Assembly (NCBI GenBank): GCA_017590115.1
Contig: JAGGNK010006437.1
Coordinates: 310,001 to 374,000 of the forward strand
Direction: 5' to 3'
DNA: 64,000 nucleotides
Source of the DNA: Montifringilla adamsi
Lineage: Eukaryota; Chordata; Aves; Passeriformes; Passeridae
Shown: in pieces, positions 12,632 to 23,574 of the stretch
Layout: the number at the start of each line of letters is the position of its first letter
Numbering within the stretch: position 1 is the first letter of the stretch
The notes under the pieces: model-generated
Databases searched by the model: none
What the model saw: only the letters and a program-made list of their open reading frames with translations
Told to the model about the DNA's origin: nothing
Position numbers and translations under genes: made by a program

Positions 12632-13561
12632 TAGCAAGTTTGAAGAGAAAAATAAAATAAAATAGAAGTTATATCTACTAAGCATGTAAAACTCTCATTA
12701 AAATAATTATAATATTAAAAGAAATCAATGCTTGTTTGTTTAGATATTTTTATATGTACTAAAATAAATTAATGTTGGGCAGTGAAATTCTAATGCGGTA
12801 CACTAATATGATCTAAACACAAAGGTGCTTAAAAGCAATTTCCAGGCCTTTGTAGAAGCTGCTGCTCCTCCTCGACCTTAAGAAGCACTTTTTCCAATGA
12901 GAACATGAATACCAAAGGTCATCTGCAGCCATAAATACCTATGTGAGAATGTTTCAATTAAGTGGCTCAAAACACTGGGCTGCTAAGGCTGTGTGGGATG
13001 TGTGAGAGTGTCCGAGATAAAGAGCAAGAAATATCTGCTATGCCATTTATTTGCATGATTGGTTAGTCTCCTAATCACTGGCTGTGTAGTTGATCCTATG
13101 ACTTGTACACAGAAGAAATATAGAAATACTTGTGCATAAATACATATAAAACCATGTTGAATAAAGATGATTCTGCTAGATGACAAAGTGATGGTCTGTT
13201 ATCCTCAATTGCTACAGCCATCATTGTGTTAAATGTTTAAACAGTTGAAAAGCAAGTTATACTCTGCCTCCAGTTATTTAGAGTTTAACTATCTGTGGAA
13301 TCTATATTAGCCTCAAGACTGCCCCAAATTTACTGTGGGACACAGTGATTTTGTCTCTATTCTGTCCCTGCACTACCCAATGCTAAAGACCATGTCTGAT
13401 CTGTGGCTGTTCTGTGGGGTTTTTTGCCATGTGGTTTGGGTTCAAACCCTCCAGTTCAGATAACTGCAATGTCAACCTCTAGAGTAATGAAGATAGCTGA
13501 AGTTTCTGTGAAATTGAAAACTGATTTACAGCTGTTTACAGGTGTTACAGCACCTTTCTCC

Positions 13562-13581
13562 TTTTTTTTTTTTTTTTTTTT
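13562..13581. repeat. Poly-T run, 20 nt
   Basis: Uninterrupted T20 followed by CCCATCC. No adjacent retroposed gene copy recognised. Confidence 0.9.
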
Positions 13582-16500
13582 CCCATCCAAAAAATACAAA
13601 GCCCAGGAAGAAATACCCTGAGTGCTCCACTTTTCTGGATATGTTATCCACCTTGGCTAGTTTCGGGGAGATGAGTGATGACCAGGATGATGACTGCCTG
13701 AGGTAAAACTGCAGTAGTACATTCAGCATCAATTGCGTTTTACAGCCTGGTTTTATTCAAGGAATTAATAGGTGTCAAAGAATAATCTCTGCACAGAGAG
13801 AACAATGCCAGAATTAGTTCCTTTGTCATCTCTGAAAGGGTGGCATATATACACTCAGGTTCTAGAAAACAGTTCTAGAAAACACACATACATTCTGCCA
13901 GAAAACCTCCCTGCTTCCTGCAAAACAAAAAGAAACAGCAAAGATGGATGGAAACCCAAAGTAATCTCCTTTTGCTTGTAGAGACAATCTCCACATCTTT
14001 TCCAAGGAGCATTGAAACCAGTTTCAGTCTGACTACAATGTTGAGGTGCCTTAAAGCATGTGCAGACACAAAACACATGGTTTATACATCACATCCTAAA
14101 TTGCTTTTGTAAAAGTTAATAGAGCAGAAAAAATTCTCCTTAATGTTAAAAAGTATTGAGCCAGAGCAATTGTGTTATATGTGCAAAGGAAGACTAACAG
14201 ATGATAAAATACTGATTAATAAAGGCAATTTGATTGAGAAAATTTTCAAGCTATTGTCACATTTGATCCATTTTATTCACATACTCAATCCAAAGCACAG
14301 CACTGTAACATCTACTAAGAAAAAATTAAGTCTATCCCAGTCAATACCCAGACAGAAATTCAACAAATGTAGATTACCTTCCTTTTAAAACCTACAAAGC
14401 AGGGCATTTCTGTACAAAATGCCTTCAACATAAATTCCATTTTCTATTAGGGTAGACTAAACCTTTCTATTAAGCAGAACCAAAAAACAACATAAAATTA
14501 AAAAAATGAAAAATAAAGTTAACTTTTTTCATAGTACTGAATGTGGCACAATGAGAACTGCAACTGCTGTGTTTGGCAGGTCTCTAACATGAATTTTTAC
14601 ATTAACAGAATTAAAATAAATTTAAATACGTCATCTGGGCAAATTCATGTCTTTTCAAACACTACCAAATCTCTGCCACAAAAGTACCAAAAGACTTAAT
14701 GGTATGACTCAGGACCTTTTGGACTTAATGGAAATTTTAAAAGTAGAGTAAACCAGTGGAAGACATGGACAATTTATTCACTGTAAAAGATTTCAAAGTT
14801 TCCTAGAGAAATTAAACAGAAAACAGCTTTAAAAATGTACTTTTGATAATTTTTGTTTCCTACTTGTCCTGGGAAATTGCACATTTAAGGAGAAAAAAAA
14901 GCCCCAGAAAGAATGAAATTTAAAATGTAAGAGTGTTCTTAGGAGGGTCCTTATATTTTCATTAAATTTAAGTGGTTGACTGGACTCTTTTGTGATGGAT
15001 ATGAATTGTGGAACAGAAGATTTCCTAATAAACATTTCTCACTTAAACTGAATGAGAAAGAAACTGGATAAAACCATATTGAAGTTGGCTCAGACAACAA
15101 GAAATCAAACAAAATTAATAATACTAAACTGCCCAGGTTAAGAACTTGTCAGGTATATGTTGATTGAAGGCTATAAACTTATTCCAAGCTCAGAGCCCAA
15201 GAAAGAAAGTGGAAAAACAAAAACAACCAAAAAAAACCAACCCCAACCAAACCTGCATAGCATCACATAGTTGGCAACTCTACAGATCAAGTAACTTATT
15301 GCTCATGAGACAATGATAGGAGCTGATGTTGTATTTGACAGGTTCACCAAGTCAGCTCTAGTAGGAGCACAGTTCAGTCTATGATCATCAGCCAGGAAAG
15401 GACACTGCAGCCTCTTTGTAGTTCCTGCAGGCACAAAATGCAGGATGTGCCACAGGGCATGGGACAGATGGGTTTGGGGATGCTGCAGGCTATACATACT
15501 GCAGCTGACATGCTTCTATTCTCAAGTCATTTTCCCTTTGACAATTGTTTTTGGACAAAACTGAAAATCTAATAAAATATATTGGACCTCCAGGAAAAAA
15601 GTAACACAACAACAAAAAAATGCCAAATAATTATTCCAGCTAGAGTAAAAATTATCTCAGAAAGAGTTTCAGCTGGTGAAAAATATTCAAATACAAAGTA
15701 ATATACGACCTCAATAAACATTGTCATTTCAAGACCAGTATTTCAGTACAGGCATTAGTTTTGATATTGTCAAGATTTATAGGCTTCATGAAATAAAATT
15801 TCTAATTTACAAGGTGAATATTTTTCAAGATGCTTAAATAGTTTTTAAAGAGTATTTTTTTTCTTTCTCTGACATTATTTGTTATTCATATACTATCTTG
15901 CCATCTGCCAGAATCATCAGAAGCACATAATAAACCAAAGGGAATGAGGCTCACCAGTACCCTTGTTACGCAGGCTCAAGAATAAGACAAAAGGATGAAG
16001 GAACGAAGATATGGAACTATAATTCTACTCTTTTAAGTAGAGGAAGACCAAAGAAAATTTCTATCAGAACTGATAACACTTTTAAGAAATTAAACCCATG
16101 CAAGAGGTTTCCTCTACCCCAAATGAAAGAAATTTAAAAAAAAAATAGTTGATAATTTCATCACGTGTAAGTAATAACACAGTAAGAAAGATTCTCTGTT
16201 ATATGAAGAGGTAACTTAATGCAAAGAAATATTTTTCTTATTATCAACCTTTCAATTTTACAATTTTGCAGGCTGTGTTAAAAGCTGGACTGCAAAGATC
16301 TGGAAAAACCTCTTGGCTTGTAAAAATTAGAGGTGCAGTTGAAAACTGGAGAAAAACTGCAGGGCAGACAAAGAGAGAGGTTTTTAACCAAATCACCATT
16401 ATGCTAACATTTTTGGTGAAACATCCAACCTGTCTTCTGTTTTCCTACAAACAGAAGTCTTATTTTTCCTGCAAGAAAGTCTGTTTCTCAAAAAGAGAAT

Positions 16501-17764
16501 TATATGAAATTATTTCAAATTAGTTTGATCCATTGTTCAACTGTGTTTTCTGGCTTGCTCATTGCAAGCTTTCACACCATTCACACACACATTTTTCATC
16601 TCTTTGCATTTGTTTGGTCTTTGAGCTCATAAGCAAGATATTAACTTGTTTTCTTGCTAAAACAACTTTGTGTTGTTTTGTTGGTTTTGTTTGTTTTTTT
16701 CTTACACTAGTGACTTGTGTTGATATAAAGTCAAAATTATGCTTTATTGAACACTATCTAGTACACAATTGAGGTATAATATTCAAAATGATACTGAAAA
16801 TAATTATATCTTTTCTCAGTGCTACAAACATGGACATGAGTTGTTCCATTTTTCATTGATCCACTTATTAAATACCAAAACAGGTAAACTACTTTCAAAT
16901 GAAACCTTCTTTTTGTTAAAATCTTACTTTACCTATTCCTGTAAGTACTTTTGCTAGAATGCAGGCATTCCTTTCAACATCTGCTTTGCTACGAATGCCC
17001 CTTTACAGCCTGTTGAGCACTGGTAGATCTGGAAGATCACTGAGTTTGAGGATTTTATCAGCTGATCTAGAAGACTGGTCAGAATTTGCTGTATGATGTT
17101 GCTCTTAAGAATTAATAATAATTGCACAAGAAATACCAGAAAATTTGTAGGTTTCAAAAGAGTGAAAACTTAACTTTCAGACCACCATCAAAGGCAGGAG
17201 TACAAGGAAAGTAAGTAAGTAAGTACAAGGAAGTGTACATGTTTTGAACTAGCACATAAGTTAAAACTGAAGTCAAAAAGAAGCTGTTGTGCATGTTCTT
17301 ACTTAGTTGTTAACATTTTAAGACTTATTTTATCTTTGTACTCCAGTAAGTATACTTTGCTTTCCTTCATAAAAAGTAATGAAGCCTAGAAATATAAAAC
17401 CTCATTATAGACCTTTTCCATTAAAAGTTTGCTGAGATGTTAGAAGAAAACAGTCATTATTGTGTGCAGATTATGATGTCAATGGCTCAGAGAGGTTTTT
17501 CAATCCCAATGAGGTATTTAATTGGTTACACCTAAAAATCTATTGTTGCATCATTTATATTGAGGAAAAAATTAACTTGAAACACTTCACAAGAACAAAA
17601 GTTAATATCAGTAATAGAACATTTTGGGTTTTTTACTTTTCTCTTGAAATCCCCCATTTTCTTTTGTTTCTGTGGAGTTCTTTTCCTGCCTTGTCTTTCT
17701 TCTTTTAATGTTGTTGTGGTTTTGGTTTGCTAATTTGAGATTTCTTGGACAACGCACTAATTGA

Positions 17765-18098
17765 TGTGGTTGGTTTAGTGCTGACCAAATATCAGTGTAC
17801 TTACTAGAATATACTTACTCATTTATTGTTGTGAGATAGGATTGGGAGGAAGGCAAAGCAGGCTCAAAACTTTAAAAGGGTATAAAGAGAACATGATTAA
17901 CAATAACTAAAAGAAAGAATTATAAGAATCAGAAAGCACTTTTAGAACATTTTTAGAACACTTCTCTTCGCCTCTACAACTTTATGTTTTCCACTAACTA
18001 TGTATAGAAACAATAGTCATTCTTTAGTTTACTTAGGGAGAGGAGTCTCTCTTGACATGCTATGGAAACTCCTCTGCAAGAAAACAGTTCCCTCATGG
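17765..18098 (-). mobile_element. Host LTR, 3' part (split by provirus)
   Basis: On the minus strand this is the promoter-proximal, R and U5 part of an LTR. It has a TATA-like element (TATAAAG on plus at about 17881), an AATAAA signal (TTTATT on plus at 17822-17827) and a CA terminus (TGTGGTTGGTTTAG on plus at 17765). The sequence order GAACTGTTTTC, GTTTCCATAGCA, CTTTATACCC, TTTTGAGCCTGCTTTGCC, CCCAATCCTATCTCAC is one I recognise as a common passerine LTR. It resumes at 20279 on the far side of the inserted provirus, which shows that this LTR is older. Confidence 0.75.
18092..18098. repeat. Target-site duplication of provirus, left
   Basis: CTCATGG abuts the left LTR and recurs at 20272-20278 immediately after the right LTR. 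Seven bases match; because ERVK-type insertions usually give 6 bp, one base may be chance. Confidence 0.85.
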
Positions 18099-18476
18099 TG
18101 TTGCGATGAACTCTCTGTGTGTGGAGACACAAGGCTTGACTCCATTTCAGAAGGCTGATTTATTATGTTAAATATTATACTAAAATACTACATTAAAACT
18201 ATACTAAAAGAACAGAGAGAACAGAGAGATCAGAAGGCTACAAAGAACAAGAATAGAATACAATGTATTACAAAAATCTTGTGACTGCTCACAGCCTTGG
18301 CACAGGTGGCTGTGATTGGTCATCAATGGAAAACAATCCACATGGACCAATGGAAGATGCACCTGTTGCATTCCACAGCAGCAGATAGTTATTGTTTACC
18401 TTTCTCTCCTGAGGCTCCTCAGCTTCTCAGGAGGGGAAAAATCCCAGCAAAGGATTTTTCATAATATCATGGCTAC
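18099..18476 (-). repeat. Provirus 3' LTR
   Basis: A 378-bp LTR ending in CAACA on the minus strand. It has inverted CCAAT motifs (GATTGGTCATC and GACCAATGG on plus, 18310-18355) and an intact AATAAA (TTTATT on plus at 18159-18164), followed by a GT-rich downstream segment. It directly abuts the purine tract at 18477. It is nearly identical to 19893-20271 and about 90% similar by eye to the solo LTR at 29834. Confidence 0.9.
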
Positions 18477-18490
18477 ATTTCACCCTTTTA
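18477..18490 (-). other. Polypurine tract of provirus
   Basis: On the minus strand the internal region ends TTAAAAGGGTGAAA immediately before the TG of the 3' LTR, the expected position and composition of the plus-strand primer for reverse transcription. Confidence 0.75.
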
Positions 18491-18679
18491 AATTTATTAA
18501 ATTAAATAGAAAAAGAATGTTTATAATTTCTTCTACTGGGCCTTTGCCCAGAGAAGAGAGAACAAACATTCCTTGAGGTTCATCTGTTGCCAATCAAAAC
18601 CTCAATCAACTGCTGATGTGCAATGGTCAGGGAAATTCTTCACTTGTAGAACATCAAATTCTATCATATCACTAAATCA

Positions 18680-18978
18680 ATCTTAAAATATAAGAAAATG
18701 CAGAAAACTCATGGAAAGAAAGTTCATTGTTTCAAGTCCAAAAAGCTGAATTCCAGGACAGAGTCCATGGACTGAAGATGTTCCTCTTTGACATCTCTGG
18801 AAGTCCCTTTTGGTCCTGAAACAGGCTTGCAGAATTCTGAAACAAAGAACTGCTACAGAAAACAACAAGAATCATCAAAAATCCACTGACAGTCATGAAA
18901 TAATTCAGAGAAAATTCTGGAATGCCCTGGCCACAGCCCTTCATTGAACCACTTGGGCTGAGGCTAATTTTTGGCTTT
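18680..18978 (-). pseudogene. Possible env transmembrane tail remnant
   Basis: Between the gag-like frame and the 3' LTR is about 500 bp of AT-rich DNA. A minus-strand frame at 18732-18944 encodes about 70 residues with one strongly hydrophobic run (around YFMTVSGFLMILVVF) followed by a polar tail. The position just upstream of the polypurine tract and the single membrane-like segment suggest the end of a retroviral env gene. There is no surface subunit, cleavage site or fusion peptide, so it is a non-functional fragment if the assignment is right. It could also be unrelated noncoding 3' sequence. Confidence 0.3.
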
Positions 18979-19890
18979 TCAATGCTTATGAGCTGCTAGC
19001 TCTTTCCACTTTTCTTTTGTTTGTTTGGGGACAGCCGTCGGGACAGCTGGGGCGGGCAGTGCGGGCGGCATGAGCACTGGGACTGGTTCTTGAGACGGTC
19101 CCGCGGGCTCAGCACCGTTCTCGGCATGCCCTTGCACCACAGTTGTGTCGGCTGGAGGCAGCGGTACAGGTGCGGGTGGCGGGGGCGCATCCCCCGCCGG
19201 GCTGGGCGCAGCAGCCGAGTCTCCTCCGGGGTCTGGACACTGCAGCGCAGACGCAGCCATCAAAGCCAGCGGAGCCAGCCCCGGCGGCGGCGAGGCCGTG
19301 GGCGGGGCCGCGGGGTCCGGTGCCTCCCGCAGGGCTGGCCGAGGTTGGATCGGGTCCGCGCCCTCCCGGAGTGGGGGGAGCGGAGAATGCCGCGGCGAAG
19401 CGGGCGGGGCCGGCCCGGAAAGCGGCGGGACCGGCTCCCCATCCCCCCCCGGGGAAAAAGAGCGGTGGGGGGGGGAAGGCAGATCCGTCTGCCCCTGCTC
19501 CAAGGGAGCAGAGGAAAACCCGCGGTTCGTCTTTGAGAGGTTTCTCGCGAAATGGGGGCCGGCCCGCCCCCCCGAGCCACGAGCCCCGCAGCCTCCCTTT
19601 TCTTCAAAGCACAGAAGAGAAGTCGGGACACTGTACACATTACCGGGAGTTTAACACCCTGGTCCTTTGTCCACTCAAAAAGAGACTCCATGAAATCCCA
19701 AAGATCTAAATCGAGGGAGTATACCACATTTGTAATAAATCTATGAAATTTTGACCATCTAAAAAACTTATAATACAGTTCCTTCCAACAAATAAATCCG
19801 TCCTTGTGTCCCCATCTGCGCCAGAGTTTAATAACTTTCTCCTCTGACACAGTAAACGGAACCTGAGCTTCCGAAGGTTCCAGGTCACCA
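18979..19890 (-). pseudogene. gag-like remnant (matrix-like N-terminus plus proline-rich region)
   Basis: One minus-strand frame is open from the LTR boundary through about 19600. Its first 90 residues are rich in Trp, Lys and aromatic residues (VSEEKVIKLWRRWGHKD near the start), compatible with a retroviral matrix domain. Open coding then continues in a different frame (19638 down to a stop at 18979) as roughly 200 residues dominated by Pro, Ala and Gly, like the linker between matrix and capsid. The change of frame near 19600 and the absence of capsid and zinc-knuckle (CCHC) sequences mark it as broken. No ATG is seen at the expected start; the first usable codon in frame is GTG at 19850, only about 40 nt from the LTR. 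The 19020-19560 part is strikingly GC-rich against its AT-rich surroundings. Confidence 0.55.
19879..19890 (-). other. Primer-binding-site-like sequence
   Basis: Two bases (AC on minus) separate the 5' LTR end at 19893 from TGGTGACCTGGA on the minus strand. The first eight bases equal the start of the tRNA-Trp-type primer site used by avian alpharetroviruses (TGGTGACC), but the next bases diverge, so the tRNA assignment is uncertain. The spacing is exactly as expected for a retrovirus. Confidence 0.6.
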
Positions 19891-19892
19891 GT

Positions 19893-20271
19893 TGTTGCGA
19901 CGAACTCTCTGTGTGTGGAGACACAAGGCTTGACTCCATTTCAGAAGGCTGATTAATTATGTTAAATATTATAATAAAGTACTACATTAAAACTATACTA
20001 AAAGAACAGAGAGAACAGAGAGATCAGAAGGCTACAAAGAACAAGAATAGAATACAATGTATTACAAAAATCTTGTGACTGCTCACAGCCTTGGCACAGG
20101 TGGCTGTGATTGGTCATCAATGGAAAACAATCCACATGGACCAATGGAAGATGCACCTGTTGCATTCCACAGCAGCAGATAGTTATTGTTTACCTTTCTC
20201 TCCTGAGGCTCCTCAGCTTCTCAGGAGGGGAAAAATCCCAGCAAAGGATTTTTCATAATATCATGGCTACA
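19893..20271 (-). repeat. Provirus 5' LTR
   Basis: A 379-bp copy of the 18099-18476 LTR, starting TGTAGCCATGATATT on the minus strand. Notable differences: the poly(A) hexamer is changed (TTAATT instead of TTTATT on plus at 19953-19958) and the adjacent sequence reads ATAATAAAGTAC instead of ATACTAAAATAC. CCAAT motifs upstream are preserved. Confidence 0.9.
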
Positions 20272-20278
20272 CTCATGG
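20272..20278. repeat. Target-site duplication of provirus, right
   Basis: CTCATGG, identical to 18092-18098. Confidence 0.85.
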
Positions 20279-20873
20279 CTTTTAATTTTTAAGAATAGCA
20301 GCCACCCAGGAGTCTGCAATTGTGAAGTTTTTCTTATTTTTCACAGCTTTCCCACAGGTGTCTTTACGGGCTATGTCATCTTATGGGGTACTATTTTAAG
20401 GATGAGTTGTTCAAGAACAAAGGTTCTCTTTATCTATCTCTGAGATTATTTTTGGGAATAGAGGTTTTCTTCTTCTTTTCCTGGTGGCAAAGGGTCTTCA
20501 TCGCTCTTTTCTCTCCCTGTTTAAACTTCTCATGGGATCACAGCTATTTTAACATCTGCTGGCTTTAGCATAGATGCCTTTGCTCATATCTACAATCTGA
20601 ATGCTTGATTTCTCCATACTTATCAATGAGTTACAGGGAAAAAGAGTCTGATGTATCAATTACATTTTTCTCCATAGCTTTACAAGAGGATTTCAGCCCA
20701 AGATTAAGGCATCTCTTCATTTTCCTTTCATCTGGGACTTGACTCTTTCTTTACTGACCTTGGTGTCTTCATGTTGTTCCTCTACACATCTTCACTCTGT
20801 CTTTTTCTCTCACCTGAGAGAGGATTAAGGTCTATAAGTCTTATCTGTGCACTGAAAGAGTTAATATTTCACA
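20279..20873 (-). mobile_element. Host LTR, 5' part (split by provirus)
   Basis: The minus strand reads in order TGTGAAATATTAACTC, AGCCAGCAGATG, AATAGCTGTGATCCCA, GAACAACTCATCCTTAAAATA and CACCTGTGGGAAAGCTG, then AAAAGCCATGAG at the insertion point. Removing the provirus plus one target-site copy joins this directly to 18098-17765, giving an LTR of about 0.93 kb. I recognise the U3 order from passerine LTRs. The 5' limit at 20873 is the last plausible TG and is uncertain; no target-site duplication was found for this older LTR. Confidence 0.7.
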
Positions 20874-21154
20874 CGGGGCCTGTAGGTGGTTACATGATCC
20901 CTGCCTGGAGGTGGCCAAAGCAGTGATGGATTTTCAGGCTGCACTGGAGGCTGTGCCACGATTGGCAGCCTGGCCGGTCTCCGGCCCCTGCTGCATTCAA
21001 TTCTACCCAGAGGGCTGCTCTCTGCGTGGGCTTCAGAGCCACCTCTGGCCTCAGCCCCATGATCTCGTGTGGCGGCCATGCTGCAACGGGAGGGGAGGAA
21101 CTCGGTGGCAAGATATTGAAGCGATACGTGGAATAAATAGACTCCACAACCTGA
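20874..21154 (-). other. GC-rich segment next to LTRs, possible ERV internal remnant
   Basis: GC-rich island between the host LTR and the next LTR-like segment. Minus-strand open frames (20861-21259 and 20890-21147) give Ala/Pro/Arg-rich products with no motif I recognise. Its position between two minus-strand LTR-like blocks suggests leftover internal retroviral sequence, but no gag or pol motif is visible. Confidence 0.35.
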
Positions 21155-21746
21155 TGTAGTTATGAAGTGGGTATGTATTGTCAGTGCCTGGCACAAGTGA
21201 GATAGCTCTCTTGAAAACTTGTGCCCCCGAGCCTCGGTCTGACCCACATGTTTATTCACAAAGATGTTCCATATGCATTACACTGCACAACCTTTCTATG
21301 CATGTTCAACCCCTGGCCCCGCCTGTATGGTAATTAGATCCATGCCCTTCTGGGCATGCATTGTTTGCTGTGGTGGTTGCATGGAGGTCTTTGGTGGTCT
21401 CTGAGGCTGTGGTCTTCTTCCTGTCTGAACTTTTGAACTTTTCTCCTTTGCGTGTGCGCTTTTGGTCCCTCAGTGCTTATTTGAGTATGTCTCTTGGTCT
21501 TGATGAACTTGGAGACAGAGGAGCCCCTTTATCTGGGTTTCTTGCATCCCTTAGTCTTCTCCCAATATTGTTCTTCATGCAAGAAACCTCAGAAATTTGC
21601 ATTTTCCTATGCCCTTTGTAGCATGGCAGAGGTTTCTTAAGTAAAAGGCTAAAATTCAACACATAAACCTACAAGCTAAAATTTACAGGCTTATTTCATA
21701 TTGCTAACTCAAGTGAACTCCAAAAATCTCTATTTCAATATTAACA
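21155..21746 (-). mobile_element. LTR-like element
   Basis: On the minus strand it could begin TGTTAATATTG (plus 21746) and end ATAACTACA (plus 21155). An AATAAA (TTTATT on plus near 21250) lies about 95 bp before the end, as in an R/U5 region. TG/CA ends and the polyadenylation layout support an LTR of about 590 bp. No target-site duplication was found, and I do not recognise the family. Confidence 0.45.
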
Positions 21747-21930
21747 ACCGTGGCCCGGCCCTGCCTCAGCCAGGGCCCCGTGGCCTCCCCTCCTCCTGCC
21801 TGGCAGCCGCTGGGGCCTGGCCCGGCCGGAACTGCACTCTCCGGAAAGGAGCCCGGGCCCGTGGCAAAGCCCTCCTGGCCTGGCCCAGCCAAGACAAAGT
21901 GGGCAGACAAGCCTCCTTACCTGTTTCCAG
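21747..21930. other. GC-rich block
   Basis: Abrupt rise in GC with repeated GGCCCGGCC/CCTGGCC-type words, ending at GGCCGGAAGAAAAAAAG. A plus-strand frame spans it (21701-21967) without recognisable motifs. It may be retroelement-derived because it abuts the LTR-like segment and its composition matches the proviral GC-rich parts. Confidence 0.35.
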
Positions 21931-23574
21931 GCCGGAAGAAAAAAAGAGAATTCCCAGGATTTGTTAATTTTAAAATGTGAATCTCAAAGAGGAAAATCTA
22001 GTTTTTAATTGGCTCATTAATTAGCCTATTCTCAAGGCTAGCAGGCAATTACTTTTGCTAGGCACAGAAGAAGCTCTCAGCAGCTCCTTGCAGAAAAAAA
22101 ATCATTGCCATGAGTGGCTCCAATGAAAACCAGCACAAATGTTTAGGATGCTTCTTCAGAAGCTTTCAATCTTAATTAATATTTAAATTACACATTTTGC
22201 TTTCGCAAATATATTCATTCATCAGGCATCTTCTTCTACATAGAGATAGCCTTAATTCTAACTTTCTTCTTTCCTATAAAATTGTTCCTGTTTCTTGAAA
22301 CAAAAAATATTCAATAAATTGCTATATTTTCCCATATCAAAGCTTATATACAGGTATATTGCATTTTTTGTCTTAAATTATCTTTTAGTTCTAACATCTC
22401 TTATGCTCTTTTGTCACCCATCATCTCTATTATAGGAACTTAATTTGTAAAATGAAACTGTGCAGCATTAAAAAGCATCACACATCTTCTGCTAGTCATT
22501 ATTACTCAAGGTATACAGACACAGTTTGAACAAACATAATTTTGAATGGAACCATATCTAATTAAATTAGATATGAAGAAGATAATACAGTCCCATTTCT
22601 AAGGAAAAAAAAAAGATAGAAAGTTCAGAAGCAATTCCCACTGAAGCTCAGTTTAATTCCCTAAGATAATGATCTTTGAGTACTTAATTTTTAAAATTCA
22701 CATTTAAACCAGAATATAAACTTTCTTTTCTGCAAAAAGGGTGCATTACTAGTGCAAATTTTCCTTCATTATAGGATGACATTTTGGCATTAGAAAAACT
22801 TCATACCTCACTTTGCCTGAAAAATTTAATTTCTAACAGTTAACTCACAAATATTAAGTCCTCATATTAGAATGCAGAAATAAAAGTCCTCTATTGTCCC
22901 TGCAACATTATTTCCAAATCCTTCAGATTGTAGTGAAAATTTTTCCACACAAGTTAATCTACTATAACGACTGTCTATCAGATGTTTGAGACTTTTGTTT
23001 CACTAATGGACATTTCCTGCTCAGAAAGTCCAGGAACATCCTTTTAATATATAATTCTATTTTTAGTGTTTCTTTTCCTAATCTTTACTGGTATCTTTTT
23101 GATTTATCATAAGAACAACCTTTTAAAAAATCATATTTGCTTGATACAATGTACCTGAATAAGTCATCAGAACACTTCTAAGGAGGTATGAAATATGTAA
23201 TTTTTCCCTACTTGTGCTGAATCTTCCAAACAGACTCACAATTTTCACTTAGCCTTTTGGCTTCTTTTCTGCTGTAGATCGAGGTAACTAAAGCAGAATT
23301 AAAAATTATTGCATATCATAAGGAAATGGGTCTGGACAGAAAACTTAATCTACAGTTGTGAGATAGGAAACATTGGAAATTACTTTTAGGTAATAACTAC
23401 GAACTATAATTACAGTTTAAAATTATATTATTTCATCGTAATGCGGGAAAGTTCCCCAGTTTGTTGGAGGTTGGGTTTCTTTATTTTTTTATTTCTTTTA
23501 CTTAAAGAATTTTTTCTTATAAGTTACTAGGAAACTAACTGCTTATGGATGCTTATGGGTACTTAAGAAAAAAC
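21931..23574. other. AT-rich intergenic DNA, nothing recognised
   Basis: No gene, RNA gene or repeat family supported. Confidence 0.5.

Larger units (their letters stand above)
12181..17764. other. Long single-copy AT-rich stretch
   Basis: No gene supported. It holds a 21-nt poly-T (12611-12631), a 20-nt poly-T (13562-13581), an AAGT microsatellite near 17208-17226, and a better-complexity block at 12840-13110 discussed under findings. Open frames here (at most 85 codons) have no recognisable domains and sit in AT-rich sequence. Confidence 0.5.
18099..20271 (-). mobile_element. Internally deleted ERVK-like provirus
   Basis: A complete but short provirus of 2,173 bp on the minus strand. Two direct LTRs (18099-18476 and 19893-20271) differ at only about four positions, bounded by TG/CA ends and a 6-7-bp target-site duplication. 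Inside the 5' LTR the order is a 2-nt spacer, a primer-binding-site-like TGGTGACC, a gag-like frame, a proline-rich GC-rich segment, a short AT-rich segment with an env-tail-like hydrophobic frame, and a purine tract against the 3' LTR. No protease, reverse transcriptase or integrase sequence is seen, so it cannot replicate by itself. Near-identical LTRs imply a recent insertion. It sits inside an older LTR of another family. Confidence 0.9.

Noticed and set aside
18979..19638. 220-codon frame considered as a host proline-rich protein
   Set aside because: It lies wholly between the two LTRs of the provirus, so it is proviral, and it lacks an upstream host exon or independent promoter.
19021..19709. 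Plus-strand frames of 169-188 codons opposite the gag-like segment
   Set aside because: GC-rich DNA leaves many frames open. These run antisense to the provirus and have Arg/Gly/Pro/Ala-biased composition only.
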